36,136 nucleotides of DNA from Bacteroidota bacterium (GTDB lineage: Bacteria; Bacteroidota; Bacteroidia; Chitinophagales; Chitinophagaceae), in contig JAFAGR010000084.1 in the NCBI GenBank assembly GCA_023422565.1, positions 1 to 36,136 of the forward strand, read 5' to 3'. Shown here one piece after another: positions 1 through 7,697 of this stretch. Both the position numbers and the translations under genes were made by a program. Each line of letters opens with the position of its first letter. The first letter of the stretch is position 1. The notes beneath the pieces are model-generated. The model made no database searches and was not told where the DNA came from. It saw only the letters and a program-made list of their open reading frames with translations.

Positions 1-1546
1 CTTTGGTGTTATTGAAAGTAATCAGCGTTTTTCCCGCAGCGGGGTCTTCCTCCTTTTGTCCGGTGCTTTTACGATGCGACCTCATTGCTTTCCTTATAAA
101 GTCTTCGCGCGCCTCAGGTTCCATTGCAGCCACCATTTGCAAACTGTCTTCTCTTTCCACGATCAACAACTGTGTGACCAGTTTTTTAAGTGTGGCGCTT
201 CTTTCTGTGAGATTAAAATTATGCTCATCAAGATAAGCGCTGTCTTCAATACGAATACTGTCATACGCAGCAGCAGCGGCTTTATAATCACGTTGCCGGT
301 AAGCAATATTACCAAGCTGAAAAAAAGTCTGGCTCTTGATCCCTTCTGTGGTAGCGAGAGATGAAATGCCTTTTCTGTAAAGATTTACCCCACTAACGGT
401 ATCGGGTACCTGCACTGATATCTTTCCTGCGGAATAATAAATAATGTCCCGGTAGGCCTCATACTTATCGCGCTTTGCCATCTTCAAAAGGCGGGCGATA
501 CTTTCACGGAGAGCTTCCTCATTGCCGGTTTGCCTGTACATTTTAGCATCGTTCAAACGCGCATATATATCCAATACAGGGTCAGCAGTATGTTTGGAGG
601 CTTTTGCGTAGTAGAAAGAAGCCCTTTCGAAATTACCGGTCATTTCATACATCTGGCCCAGCAGATATTCCCAGCGAGACCTTTCCTGTTTTGTAGCTGC
701 TTTAGATAAAGCTTTTTCAAGATGCACGGCAGAACTATCAAAATTGTTCTGCGCATAAAACCAATAGGCTGTTATCTCTTCCAGATCGTTATGAAGTCGT
801 TTTGGAAAATTGGGGTCGTTTTGCAGAATATTTATCAGGCCGGCAGCTTCGCCATATTCTTTCTTTTCAATGAAAGTGCGGGCAAGCCATAGCAGAGACT
901 CATTTCTGCTCGGCGCCTTCGTAAGGGCTTTCTGTACAAAATTCCTGTCTTCTTTATCAGCGATCGAAAAAACGCCCGGCTTTTCAAGGTCTCTACCGCC
1001 AATCACCCGGTTATCATCCTCATTTTTTTTGCGGGGGAAAAGATTATAATTTATGAACTGAAATGTAAGGGCCGCAGAATCAAATTCCTTTCTTAAGAAA
1101 TAAGATTTCCCAATAAGCAGGTAAAGGTTGTCGATCCAATCATTACGAAGGTCGTGCAAAAGAATTCCTGAAGTGGATTTGTAAATTACCGAATCCAGTT
1201 CCACCTGTTGTGTGGCGGTATTTTCAAGTGTATAGGGATAGAAGGACAACAGTCTGGAAAAATCATCCTTCTGGGCCATTTTCGCCCTTTCGATCACTTC
1301 ATTGATCTTGTTGTTCGCGTTAAAGTAATAATTATAATGTGTTACGTTGTTTTGAATGAAGCGGCGAACAGGCGTAAATTTTTTAGTGGCGGTTTTTTCA
1401 GAGCCAAGTACTTTTTCCTCATATTTCTCAGGCTTTTTCTCTTTACCAAACGGATCGAGCGTCCACGTAGGCTGCGCAAATGAAGCAGTTGACGTGAAAA
1501 TAAAACATAGCAGGGCTATGCAAAGTTTAAGAGGCCTGAAATGCAT
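1..1546 (-). CDS. PorW/SprE-like TPR protein, 3' end cut off by window edge
   Basis: About 515 codons are visible and the frame is still open at the left edge. The N-terminus has a type I signal peptide ending near SFA-QP, so the protein is exported. The body carries tetratricopeptide-like helix pairs, for example around WLARTFIEKKEYGEA, LLGQMYEMTGNFERASFYYA and FQLGNIAYRQRDYKAAAAAY. A large secreted TPR protein next to bactofilin and AtpZ-type genes is the usual setting of SprE/PorW, a periplasmic component of the type IX secretion and gliding machinery of Bacteroidota. Known SprE/PorW proteins are lipoproteins, whereas no clean lipobox is visible here, so this could be another TPR protein. 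The ATG at 1546 was chosen because it gives the signal peptide directly; no Shine-Dalgarno sequence is seen. Confidence 0.6.
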   Translation of the reverse strand, partial: MHFRPLKLCIALLCFIFTSTASFAQPTWTLDPFGKEKKPEKYEEKVLGSEKTATKKFTPVRRFIQNNVTHYNYYFNANNKINEVIERAKMAQKDDFSRLLSFYPYTLENTATQQVELDSVIYKSTSGILLHDLRNDWIDNLYLLIGKSYFLRKEFDSAALTFQFINYNLFPRKKNEDDNRVIGGRDLEKPGVFSIADKEDRNFVQKALTKAPSRNESLLWLARTFIEKKEYGEAAGLINILQNDPNFPKRLHNDLEEITAYWFYAQNNFDSSAVHLEKALSKAATKQERSRWEYLLGQMYEMTGNFERASFYYAKASKHTADPVLDIYARLNDAKMYRQTGNEEALRESIARLLKMAKRDKYEAYRDIIYYSAGKISVQVPDTVSGVNLYRKGISSLATTEGIKSQTFFQLGNIAYRQRDYKAAAAAYDSIRIEDSAYLDEHNFNLTERSATLKKLVTQLLIVEREDSLQMVAAMEPEAREDFIRKAMRSHRKSTGQKEEDPAAGKTLITFNNTK

Positions 1547-1714
1547 GAAGGTTAGTTATAACTGGGGCTAAATATCGTGGTTTTTTCGTAATCCGTTCTT
1601 CAAAAATACATTGTGCCCTGCGGAGATGGTTTGATACAATGTTAAAAGAATCGCCAACATTTTATCAGGGCGGCTTATCGGTATTTCGTTAATTTTAATT
1701 TTTTGCACACCGAG

Positions 1715-2113
1715 ATGACTAAAATTCAGCCAAATACTACGCTAAAACGACTTAAAAGCCATTACCGGCTGGTGGTGATGAATGAAGACACGTATGAGGA
1801 AGTGGTGAAATTCAAACTTAACAGGTGGAGCGTTTACATATTAATGAGTACTGTATTCGTTGTAATGGTTGGCTTAACCGCCGCGCTAATCATTTTCACC
1901 CCGCTTAAATACTACCTTCCGGGAGTTGGCTATGGCAACGCAAAGCAGATCAAGGAATACCGCGATCTGAAGATGCGCACAGACAGCATGGAGCGTTCGC
2001 TTGTTCAACAGCAAAGATATTTCGATGACGTGCAAAAAGTTTTAAAAGGCAATGTGGTTCAGCGAGATACAAATATTTTGAAGTTGCGTAACCTGGAAAA
2101 ATCCACTTTTTAA
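1715..2113 (+). CDS. Small bitopic membrane protein resembling the N-terminus of M23-type peptidases
   Basis: 132 residues. A cytoplasmic basic segment (KRLKSHYRLVVMNEDTYEE) is followed by one transmembrane helix at about residues 45-68 and a periplasmic, probably coiled-coil tail of about 65 residues. The N-terminal pattern is that of Bacteroidota M23 metallopeptidases often encoded next to bactofilin, but the peptidase domain (HxxxD, HxH) is absent and the protein stops. It may be a degenerate or regulatory short form. A TTG at 1703 could add four residues; the ATG at 1715 is preferred. It lies 65 bp before the bactofilin gene on the same strand, so the two are probably cotranscribed and both act on envelope or cell-shape functions. 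Confidence 0.6.
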   Translation: MTKIQPNTTLKRLKSHYRLVVMNEDTYEEVVKFKLNRWSVYILMSTVFVVMVGLTAALIIFTPLKYYLPGVGYGNAKQIKEYRDLKMRTDSMERSLVQQQRYFDDVQKVLKGNVVQRDTNILKLRNLEKSTF

Positions 2114-2178
2114 GACTAAATGCAGTATTTATTCGTTGAATAGATTACGTATCCTATTCCTCAACGAAATATTGCATT

Positions 2179-2583
2179 ATGTTTTCATTTAAATCTGCAA
2201 AGCCTGCAAACGGAAATTCTGACCATCCCACCAGTTTTATTGCAGCGGGCACCATACTTACCGGAAATATTGAAAGTTCGGGCGACATCCGGATAGATGG
2301 CGTGTTAAAAGGAAACCTCGTATGCAAGGCCAAGGTGGTGCTGGGTTCGGAGGGAATCATTGAGGGCGATGTGCATGCCGGCCAGGCTGACCTTATGGGC
2401 AAGGTTGATGGAAAAGTTTGCACCAACGACCTTTTGTATCTTCGTGGAAACGCCGCGGTTACCGGAGATATACACGCAGTTAAATTACTCATTGAACCCA
2501 CTGCCAACTTCAACGGGCAGTGCCGGATGGGCGCCAATGTGGTGGAACTGCAGGCCGGTACCGCCTTACAGGCAAATGGATAA
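2179..2583 (+). CDS. Bactofilin (polymer-forming cytoskeletal protein)
   Basis: 134 residues, the normal bactofilin length. After a short polar N-terminus the protein is a run of beta-helix rungs with alternating hydrophobic and Gly/Asp residues (GTILTGNIESSGDIRIDGVL, GIIEGDVHAGQADLMGKVDG), the signature of the bactofilin/DUF583 fold. Bactofilins assemble without nucleotide into filaments on the inner face of the membrane and recruit cell-wall or envelope enzymes. It overlaps the next gene by 8 bp, showing translational coupling to the AtpZ-like gene. Confidence 0.93.
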   Translation: MFSFKSAKPANGNSDHPTSFIAAGTILTGNIESSGDIRIDGVLKGNLVCKAKVVLGSEGIIEGDVHAGQADLMGKVDGKVCTNDLLYLRGNAAVTGDIHAVKLLIEPTANFNGQCRMGANVVELQAGTALQANG

Positions 2584-2782
2584 AAACAATAAAACTTCCC
2601 TTCTCAGATATGCCGGGCTCACCATGCAGTTCCTGGTTGCCATCGGTATTGCATTATTCGGTGGAATGAAGCTTGACGAATGGCTTAAATTATCCTTTCC
2701 GCTGTTGGTTTGGTTATTACCTTTGCTCGTAATAACCGGTGTTATCATACAAATAATTAAAGACACCGGTGCGAAAAAATAA
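2576..2782 (+). CDS. AtpZ/AtpI-family small membrane protein
   Basis: 68 residues with two transmembrane helices (about 12-30 and 40-60) joined by a short loop containing GGMKLDEWL. The G-G-x-K/x-LD-x-W pattern is characteristic of AtpZ/AtpI-like proteins, which accompany F1Fo ATP synthase operons and have been linked to assembly of the c-ring or to Mg/Ca transport. The start overlaps the bactofilin stop (ATGGATAA). The downstream gene is another small membrane protein, as in atp operons, but no atpB follows within the window. Confidence 0.85.
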   Translation: MDKNNKTSLLRYAGLTMQFLVAIGIALFGGMKLDEWLKLSFPLLVWLLPLLVITGVIIQIIKDTGAKK

Positions 2783-2784
2783 GC

Positions 2785-3177
2785 ATGACCAAATTGCGAT
2801 TACTCCTTCCCGTTATTATTGTTTTTTTCATCGGAATTATTGTAAGAGAAGCTTTTCCCGCATGGATAAAGGATATGGGAATATCACCGGCGGTACTGGC
2901 GATTGGTAACATCATTCTTATGGTGCTCACCCTTTTCACAATTGCTTTTCAGAAACGTGCATTAGAAAATAAGAATCCGAATGTTTTTATAAGAAGCATA
3001 ATGTCTTCAATGCTCATAAAAATGCTGGTGATTGCAGGAGGTGTAATCATTTATGCAAAGACAAGTGGCGATGCATTCAGCAAGGGCGGTATTTTTGCCG
3101 TGCTGATTTTGTATTTACTGTATCTCGCTGCTGAGGTTTACACTGTAATGAAGATGAACAGCCGGAAGAATGCCTAA
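2785..3177 (+). CDS. Four-helix membrane protein in atp-leader position
   Basis: 130 residues, very hydrophobic, with four predicted membrane helices (about 5-23, 35-56, 70-90, 100-120) and a basic C-terminal tail (KMNSRKNA). It starts 2 bp after the AtpZ-like stop and overlaps the SprT-like start by 8 bp. In Bacteroidota a protein of this size and topology usually sits between the AtpZ-like gene and atpB and is thought of as ATP-synthase-I-like; that role is inferred only from position. No catalytic motif is visible. Confidence 0.8.
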   Translation: MTKLRLLLPVIIVFFIGIIVREAFPAWIKDMGISPAVLAIGNIILMVLTLFTIAFQKRALENKNPNVFIRSIMSSMLIKMLVIAGGVIIYAKTSGDAFSKGGIFAVLILYLLYLAAEVYTVMKMNSRKNA

Positions 3178-3796
3178 AGAAGAAGCCCCGTTAAACCATC
3201 TCGCTAAATACATTCCGCAGGAAAGTTTGGAGGATGTATTACAATACCTGGTTCATTATAAGGTCCACCTAACTATCACGCGTAAACGAATTTCCGTGCT
3301 GGGAGATTACCGCCATCCTTTGCCCGGCAAGAACCACCGCATCAGCGTAAATGGAAACCTCAATCCATACAGTTTCCTGGTTACCTTACTTCATGAACTT
3401 GCCCATCTTGTGGCTTTTGAAAAATACAGGAACCGCATTCAGCCGCACGGCAGGGAATGGCAAAAAGAATATGGAGATATTCTCCGGCATTTTATTGGCA
3501 AGAATGTTTTTCCGGCCGACATCAGGCTGGCGCTTTCGGAAAATTTACACAGCCCGGCAGCAAGCAGTTGCGGCGACGAAAAACTTCTTCGCGCTCTGAA
3601 AAAATACGACCGTACGAACGGTACTACGGTAGCCGTGGAGCAGATCCTCGAGCAGGCCCTTTTTGCTACGGCCGACGGGAGAGTTTTCCGCCGTGGGCAA
3701 AAACTTCGCACCCGATTAAAATGCCAGGAAGTTGCTACCGGTAAATGGTTCCTTTTCAACGCACTGTATGAGGTGTGCCGGAAGAGTGAAGAATAA
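3170..3796 (+). CDS. SprT-like zinc metalloprotein
   Basis: 208 residues. The core motif is LLHELAHL with the zinc ligands H75 and H79 and catalytic E76, followed by the third likely ligand in QPHGREW (H93). This HExxH...H arrangement with a following PHGxxW is typical of the SprT-like domain, shared with the DNA-protein crosslink protease Spartan. The C-terminal part (from about residue 140) resembles the small strand-rich domain of SprT proteins but lacks a clear four-cysteine zinc ribbon. Bacterial SprT-like proteins have no established substrate. The start overlaps the previous gene by 8 bp. Confidence 0.85.
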   Translation: MPKEEAPLNHLAKYIPQESLEDVLQYLVHYKVHLTITRKRISVLGDYRHPLPGKNHRISVNGNLNPYSFLVTLLHELAHLVAFEKYRNRIQPHGREWQKEYGDILRHFIGKNVFPADIRLALSENLHSPAASSCGDEKLLRALKKYDRTNGTTVAVEQILEQALFATADGRVFRRGQKLRTRLKCQEVATGKWFLFNALYEVCRKSEE

Positions 3797-3797
3797 A

Positions 3798-3845
3798 TTT
3801 GAAATCCCGGGAAAAAAGTCTTAGATTTGGAGACAAAAGTCTAAG
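3798..3845 (+). promoter_or_regulatory. Promoter and probable operator of the Xre/RES toxin-antitoxin operon
   Basis: A TTTG at 3798-3801 and TAGATTTG at 3822-3829, 20 bp apart, match the Bacteroidota -33/-7 promoter consensus (TTTG ... TAnnTTTG). The -7 box is framed by repeats: AAAAGTCT at 3814-3821 and again at 3835-3842 (21 bp apart, two helical turns), and the inverted pair CTTAGA (3820-3825) / TCTAAG (3840-3845). The start codon is at 3849, so the leader is very short. The geometry fits autorepression by the antitoxin, which is inferred. Confidence 0.7.
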
Positions 3846-3848
3846 GAA

Positions 3849-4343
3849 ATGAATTCTAATTATACAGTTGTGGAAAGAAAGCTTGATAAAGAGATCAGCC
3901 TCGTGCTTGCGGAAGCTGAAGCCGCTTATCAAACAAGGTCTAAAAAAACAACCTATTCCGATTTTCTTTCAAACCCTTTACAGATAAGTCAAACGATCCG
4001 TGGAGGAATTCCCTATGCATTGTTTTCAACCATTTCTGATTATACGCCCTTTACTGAGAAAGATTGGGCAGAGTTTCTTGATATCTCTACAAAGTCATTA
4101 CAACGGTACAAACAATCGAACCACCAGTTCAAACCGATCCACACAGAGAAAATAATTGAAATGTCTGAGGTTACGCATGCCGGCCTGGAGTTCTTCAAGT
4201 CAAATGAAAAATTTAGGCTATGGCTTGATACGCCAAATTTCGCATTAGGCAATCTTCGCCCCATTGAATTACTCAAAGATTCTTATGGCAAGGAGATGGT
4301 TATGGCAGAGATCACCCGATTAAGTCACGGAATTTTTGCCTGA
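3849..4343 (+). CDS. Xre/MbcA/ParS-type antitoxin
   Basis: 164 residues. The middle (about residues 70-95, FTEKDWAEFLDISTKSLQRY) is an Xre-type helix-turn-helix and the C-terminal part (LDTPNFALGNLRPIELLKD) is the conserved MbcA/ParS/Xre toxin-binding domain, in which a 'W-L..PN..L....P..LL' pattern is diagnostic. It neutralises the RES toxin encoded next to it and probably binds the repeats at 3814-3845. The stop codon overlaps the toxin start by one base (TGATG), the usual coupling in such pairs. Confidence 0.9.
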   Translation: MNSNYTVVERKLDKEISLVLAEAEAAYQTRSKKTTYSDFLSNPLQISQTIRGGIPYALFSTISDYTPFTEKDWAEFLDISTKSLQRYKQSNHQFKPIHTEKIIEMSEVTHAGLEFFKSNEKFRLWLDTPNFALGNLRPIELLKDSYGKEMVMAEITRLSHGIFA

Positions 4344-4804
4344 TGGAAGTATACAGGTTGTGCAGGGAGGAATTTGCGGTCCCCTTATCCGGAGTTGGCG
4401 CTTCGCTTCGTGGTGCACGGTGGAACAGCGCAGGCGTGCAGATGCTATACACGGCAGCGAACCGGTCTTTGGCGATGGCCGAGGTTGCCGTTCATCTAAC
4501 TATGGCCACTCTCCCGCCTGATTTTGTAATGCTCACTATTCACATCCCGGACAGTGCCGGCATTAAGAAGATCTCACCTTCATCGCTCCCGGAAAACTGG
4601 AATATTTTTCCACCACATGTTTCCACTCAGCAACTCGGCGACGACTTTATTCGGGAAAACAAATTCCTCGTACTTCGTGTACCCTCCGCCGTTACTAAAG
4701 GCGATTTTAATTATCTAATCAATACATCACACCCGGAATTTGAAAAAGTAAAGGTTATCGCGCAGGAAAAGTTTCCTTTTGACATGCGGATTTTCAAAGG
4801 CTGA
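4343..4804 (+). CDS. RES-domain toxin (NAD-degrading type)
   Basis: 153 residues, full length for the family. The name-giving residues can be seen: Arg in RWNSAG, Tyr in MLYTA, Glu in MAEVAVHL and Ser in the RVPSAV segment followed by NYLINTSHPEF. RES toxins of the Xre-RES and MbcT-MbcA families degrade NAD+ by phosphorolysis or hydrolysis, starving the cell. The gene is intact with no frameshift and is coupled to its antitoxin by a one-base overlap. It lies about 650 bp from the prophage end, on the chromosomal side. Confidence 0.9.
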   Translation: MEVYRLCREEFAVPLSGVGASLRGARWNSAGVQMLYTAANRSLAMAEVAVHLTMATLPPDFVMLTIHIPDSAGIKKISPSSLPENWNIFPPHVSTQQLGDDFIRENKFLVLRVPSAVTKGDFNYLINTSHPEFEKVKVIAQEKFPFDMRIFKG

Positions 4805-4841
4805 TCTGCTGAAAAAAAGCAAAAGTTGAACAAAAGCCTTG

Positions 4842-5312
4842 CTATAAATGGGATTTCAAGGCTTCTCCGAAGTCCACTTTTCCTTCAGGTTCGCTTTTTT
4901 TAACCGTGCACTTCGCCACCCATTTCGATTGGTCGAATGCCTCTTTAGATTCGTATAAGAAAACAGTGGAGACCGGCTCAGACCCGCAATCGGCATCCGG
5001 CGGATCTTTCAACAGGTTGTCTTTTGCCAGCATCTCTGCTATCAACCCGATATCGGATTTCAATTTATCACCACCGGAGGGCGGTATTGAAATTTGATAG
5101 AAGCCGGTAACCGTATTACAATCTTCGAGGTCTTCTTTTTTCAATTCTACGAAAGGGCCAAGGGACGCAAATTTCTGCAATCGGTTTTTATCTCCGGAAT
5201 ATGACCGCTCTATCAACTCACGCTCGGCCGGGGTAAGCGTGGACTGCTTATCGGCGTTGCAAGAACAAAGAGCAGCTACAATGAATGCCATCAACAAGAC
5301 TTTAATATTCAT
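4842..5312 (-). CDS. Predicted lipoprotein of unknown function
   Basis: 156 residues starting with a lipoprotein signal peptide (MNIKVLLMAFIVAALCSC), lipidated cysteine at about residue 18. The mature part is polar and contains an even number of further cysteines (DCNT, DCGS, AKCT), which could form disulphides in the periplasm. I do not recognise a family. It is the last chromosomal gene before the putative attachment site and is transcribed towards the toxin-antitoxin pair, convergent with it. Confidence 0.7.
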   Translation of the reverse strand: MNIKVLLMAFIVAALCSCNADKQSTLTPAERELIERSYSGDKNRLQKFASLGPFVELKKEDLEDCNTVTGFYQISIPPSGGDKLKSDIGLIAEMLAKDNLLKDPPDADCGSEPVSTVFLYESKEAFDQSKWVAKCTVKKSEPEGKVDFGEALKSHL

Positions 5313-5420
5313 GGTAAGAAATGTTTAACTCCAATAAATCAATACAACAAATTTCCGGAGAAAGTCAACGAACCAAGTTCAAAGGCCGGAAATAAAAAAG
5401 ATTTCAAACCTTCGTGAAAC

Positions 5421-5444
5421 AAAAAACCCGCCGAAAAGCGGGTT
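5421..5444 (-). terminator. Intrinsic terminator downstream of the tRNA 3' fragment
   Basis: Stem AACCCGC (5425-5431) / GCGGGTT (5438-5444) with loop CGAAAA; on the minus strand it runs into TTTTTTG. It directly follows the tRNA-like 3' end at 5454-5476 and is therefore best read as the original terminator of the tRNA gene into which the phage integrated. Confidence 0.75.
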
Positions 5445-5453
5445 AAAATAATG

Positions 5454-5476
5454 TGCGGCAAAGGAGATTCGAACTT
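5454..5476 (-). other. tRNA 3'-end fragment, putative left prophage attachment site
   Basis: Read on the minus strand, 5476 to 5454 gives a T-loop (GTTCGAATC) followed by a possible T-stem 3' strand (CTCCT) and an acceptor 3' strand ending in GCCGCA. The 5' strand of the T-stem and the anticodon and D arms are missing: bases just to the right do not pair. A tRNA 3' fragment with its terminator still attached on the chromosomal side is what remains when a tyrosine integrase recombines at a tRNA gene. The intact tRNA would then lie at the right end of the prophage, outside the window. The tRNA identity cannot be told. Confidence 0.6.
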
Positions 5477-5618
5477 CGCTTTTAGCCATTTTCATAAACT
5501 TTTAAATTGAAAATCAATATTAAATTGTCCAGAATTCATGCACTTTTAATTTGACTGACACCGAAGTGAAAGAGAGGTGACATTTGTAAAGTCCCTTATT
5601 CTACATCTTCCGTTTTGT

Positions 5619-6119
5619 CTAGCCTTCTTTTTGGATTTTAACAATTCTGGAAAGGATCAGAAGACATCTAAATAAGGTCAACATGATTATTCCTAGTGAA
5701 AAAATATGAAAGATGAAAAGAACCCAGTATTGATTTGGAGGCAGTAGTAATTTAAAGCTATACCCCACAATGGCCAATAACGTAAGTGAAATGATTGCAT
5801 TTCTCAGGTGCCTAACCGTTTGGAAATAGAGATCCGTGGAAAAAAAAATATTGAATAAGGTATCGGTTTCTAGATTCAATTCGTGTTTTGGCTTTGCTGT
5901 GCTTTTAAAGGATATTAAAACCGTCATTAGTGTTAAAATAAATCCTGCTAAAGTAAGAGAAACTGTGGCCAAATCGGAACCAACCGCCAGCAAAATCTCA
6001 TCATTGGAAAATCTGAGATGGAACCTCATAATTCCTGTAAGTCCGATACATGCTGCGAAAGCAGATATAAAACAATCCCAGGCCACCGGGTTTCTAAAAT
6101 ATTTGTCCAGCATTCTCAT
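5619..6119 (-). CDS. Four-helix membrane protein, RexB-like in layout
   Basis: 166 residues with four hydrophobic helices at about 13-35, 42-70, 104-126 and 131-156 and a polar loop of about 30 residues between the second and third. The ATG overlaps the stop of the upstream 323-residue gene (ATGA), so the two are translated together. There is no recognisable enzymatic motif. In lambda, rexA is followed by rexB, a 144-residue protein with four membrane helices that depolarises the cell after phage infection; size, topology, gene order and placement in the lysogeny module match, but no sequence similarity to RexB can be claimed. A second ATG six bases downstream is an equally possible start. 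Composition is AT-rich compared with the replication genes. Confidence 0.75.
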   Translation of the reverse strand: MRMLDKYFRNPVAWDCFISAFAACIGLTGIMRFHLRFSNDEILLAVGSDLATVSLTLAGFILTLMTVLISFKSTAKPKHELNLETDTLFNIFFSTDLYFQTVRHLRNAIISLTLLAIVGYSFKLLLPPNQYWVLFIFHIFSLGIIMLTLFRCLLILSRIVKIQKEG

Positions 6120-7087
6120 TGCAAGGTATTGACAAATAAAGTAAACTCATCGTCAATAAGTTCATATATTTTTCGGGTGGAAGGATTCTTAACATCAATG
6201 TATTTTGTTATCTCTTTCTTTCCTTTTAACAAATTAAAAATCTCCTCCTTTCCATCTTTGTCTTCGTACTTAACTACAAAGTGTTCGAAAGCATCGACAC
6301 TTGACTTCTTTTGTTTGAAAGAAGTCAGCAAGCTTCTGAACATGGTATTTCCCTCTTTGTTAATTCCAACCGTTTGCTTGCCTGGGGTTTGGAACATCAC
6401 CTCAAGTTTTACGAATTTCGGTTTAACGTGTTGCCCTAGATTGGTTATGCCAGTGAAGTATTGACCTGTCAACTGTGTTTCAATCTGATTTAAATTCTTT
6501 GGCTGGACCTTGACTTCTATATTTAGAACATTCTTAAACTCTGCTAGAGTTTTTTCAATTGAAGTGTCCATAAACATTTCTAATTCGACACCCTTGGCGA
6601 CAGCCAGCTTATCTCGTGCGACAATACGAAAATAATATTCGATATCGGAAAAACGTGGCCCATTCCCATTAAATTCAACGCACATGACTATCGTTGGACT
6701 GCTATGATCAATAAAAAAATTGGTAACCTCAGCAATTTCGCCATGGCTAGTGTCTAACGGAATCAATCTAAATTGTTCCAAAGGCTTGAGCATTGGTATT
6801 TTCCCCGTCCGCAAAAGCGCCATTGATAAGCGCATTCGTTTTTCTTTAAACATGAAGACAGCTTGGGTAACGAAGAGAGGTCTAGCTAAATCATTCCTTC
6901 GCCCATCGTGTCTATCAATTAAAATTCCTCTACCGGCTTGTTGCTCTTGATTAAGGAAGGTTATCACCTTATGAAGTATTGTATGACTCGTCTCCCCAGA
7001 GTTGGCGTAGGGGATAAACTTTAGTTTGTAAAAATGAAACTTTGTAGGAATTAAATTCGGATCGATGTCTTCAACTTCATCAGGCAT
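6116..7087 (-). CDS. Cytosolic protein, RexA-like candidate, partner of the four-helix protein
   Basis: 323 residues, no signal peptide or membrane helix. No firm family assignment. The segment at residues 167-197 (VELEMFMDTS ... EVKVQPK) follows the same spacing of hydrophobic and charged residues as the middle of lambda RexA as I remember it (V-x-IE-x-x-M-x-x-T ... VKV-x-x-K), and both proteins have a mixed alpha/beta N-terminal half and a charged C-terminus. RexA is the cytoplasmic sensor that triggers the RexB channel. Gene order (large soluble first, four-helix membrane second, 4 bp overlap) and location downstream of the prophage repressor support an exclusion or abortive-infection role. 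This is an inference from layout and a remembered pattern. Confidence 0.7.
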   Translation of the reverse strand: MPDEVEDIDPNLIPTKFHFYKLKFIPYANSGETSHTILHKVITFLNQEQQAGRGILIDRHDGRRNDLARPLFVTQAVFMFKEKRMRLSMALLRTGKIPMLKPLEQFRLIPLDTSHGEIAEVTNFFIDHSSPTIVMCVEFNGNGPRFSDIEYYFRIVARDKLAVAKGVELEMFMDTSIEKTLAEFKNVLNIEVKVQPKNLNQIETQLTGQYFTGITNLGQHVKPKFVKLEVMFQTPGKQTVGINKEGNTMFRSLLTSFKQKKSSVDAFEHFVVKYEDKDGKEEIFNLLKGKKEITKYIDVKNPSTRKIYELIDDEFTLFVNTLQ

Positions 7088-7186
7088 TATAATATATGTT
7101 TAACGTTTGGCTACTATGAACAATTCGAACTGATATAATAGGATCAACCACAATGCTGAAGCTTGTATCATCCTTGAACTTGGATT

Positions 7187-7687
7187 CTATTTGGGCAAGA
7201 CATTTTCACTGGTAGTATCTTTTTTCTTCATTTGGAAGGTGTACCATTTGCGTTGCCCGATGTCTTCCGCGGTAACTACAATCTTTTGTGGGCTAGATTT
7301 GTATTCTCTTGATTCAAACTCTAATTCATAAGTTCCCTCGGCTAAATATATTCCGGCTTCCCTAGCATGAATATTTGAGCTTACGTTTCCTAAACCATCC
7401 CCCCCTTTTATAGTTTTTGTATGAAGTGTTCCATATAAAAATCCTAAATCATTATTGCCCTCATAACAAGAAATTCGAAAATCCATAACACCCGGGTGAT
7501 CGTCCGTCCATTTCGCTTCTCGTACACGGATCACCTCCTCCTGTTTTTCTGCTTTGGATTTTAGCTTTCCGTATTTCTCGATCATAAACCCGCACACTGC
7601 TGCTAAAATGCCAAAAACACACGTCAATATTATCATCTGTGATTGGAGCAATTCATATACTGCCATCGGTCTTAGTTTTTTTGTCAT
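7187..7687 (-). CDS. Bitopic membrane protein with a beta-rich C-terminal domain
   Basis: 166 residues. One transmembrane helix at about residues 17-36 (MIILTCVFGILAAVCGFMI), then a short charged coil (KLKSKAEKQEEVIRVREAK), then a beta-rich domain whose C-terminal half (GIYLAEGTYELEFESREYKS ... IVVTAED) resembles the PEGA or carboxypeptidase-regulatory-like Ig fold. It is probably anchored in the inner membrane with this domain outside. It sits between the small helix-turn-helix gene and the Rex-like pair, all on the minus strand, so it probably belongs to the same lysogeny transcript. Function unknown. Confidence 0.65.
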   Translation of the reverse strand: MTKKLRPMAVYELLQSQMIILTCVFGILAAVCGFMIEKYGKLKSKAEKQEEVIRVREAKWTDDHPGVMDFRISCYEGNNDLGFLYGTLHTKTIKGGDGLGNVSSNIHAREAGIYLAEGTYELEFESREYKSSPQKIVVTAEDIGQRKWYTFQMKKKDTTSENVLPK

Positions 7688-7697
7688 AATTATCCAA

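Noticed and set aside
5477..5618. Integrase gene expected beside the attachment site
   Set aside because: Only 140 bp of AT-rich DNA without a coding frame; no tyrosine-recombinase motif (R...HxxR...Y) was found anywhere in the window.
5619..7087. Identification as a Kiwa (KwaA/KwaB) defence system
   Set aside because: A four-helix membrane protein with a soluble ~320-residue partner also fits Kiwa in outline, but the gene order is reversed and no DUF4868-like pattern could be seen; Rex-like layout fits better, neither is proven.
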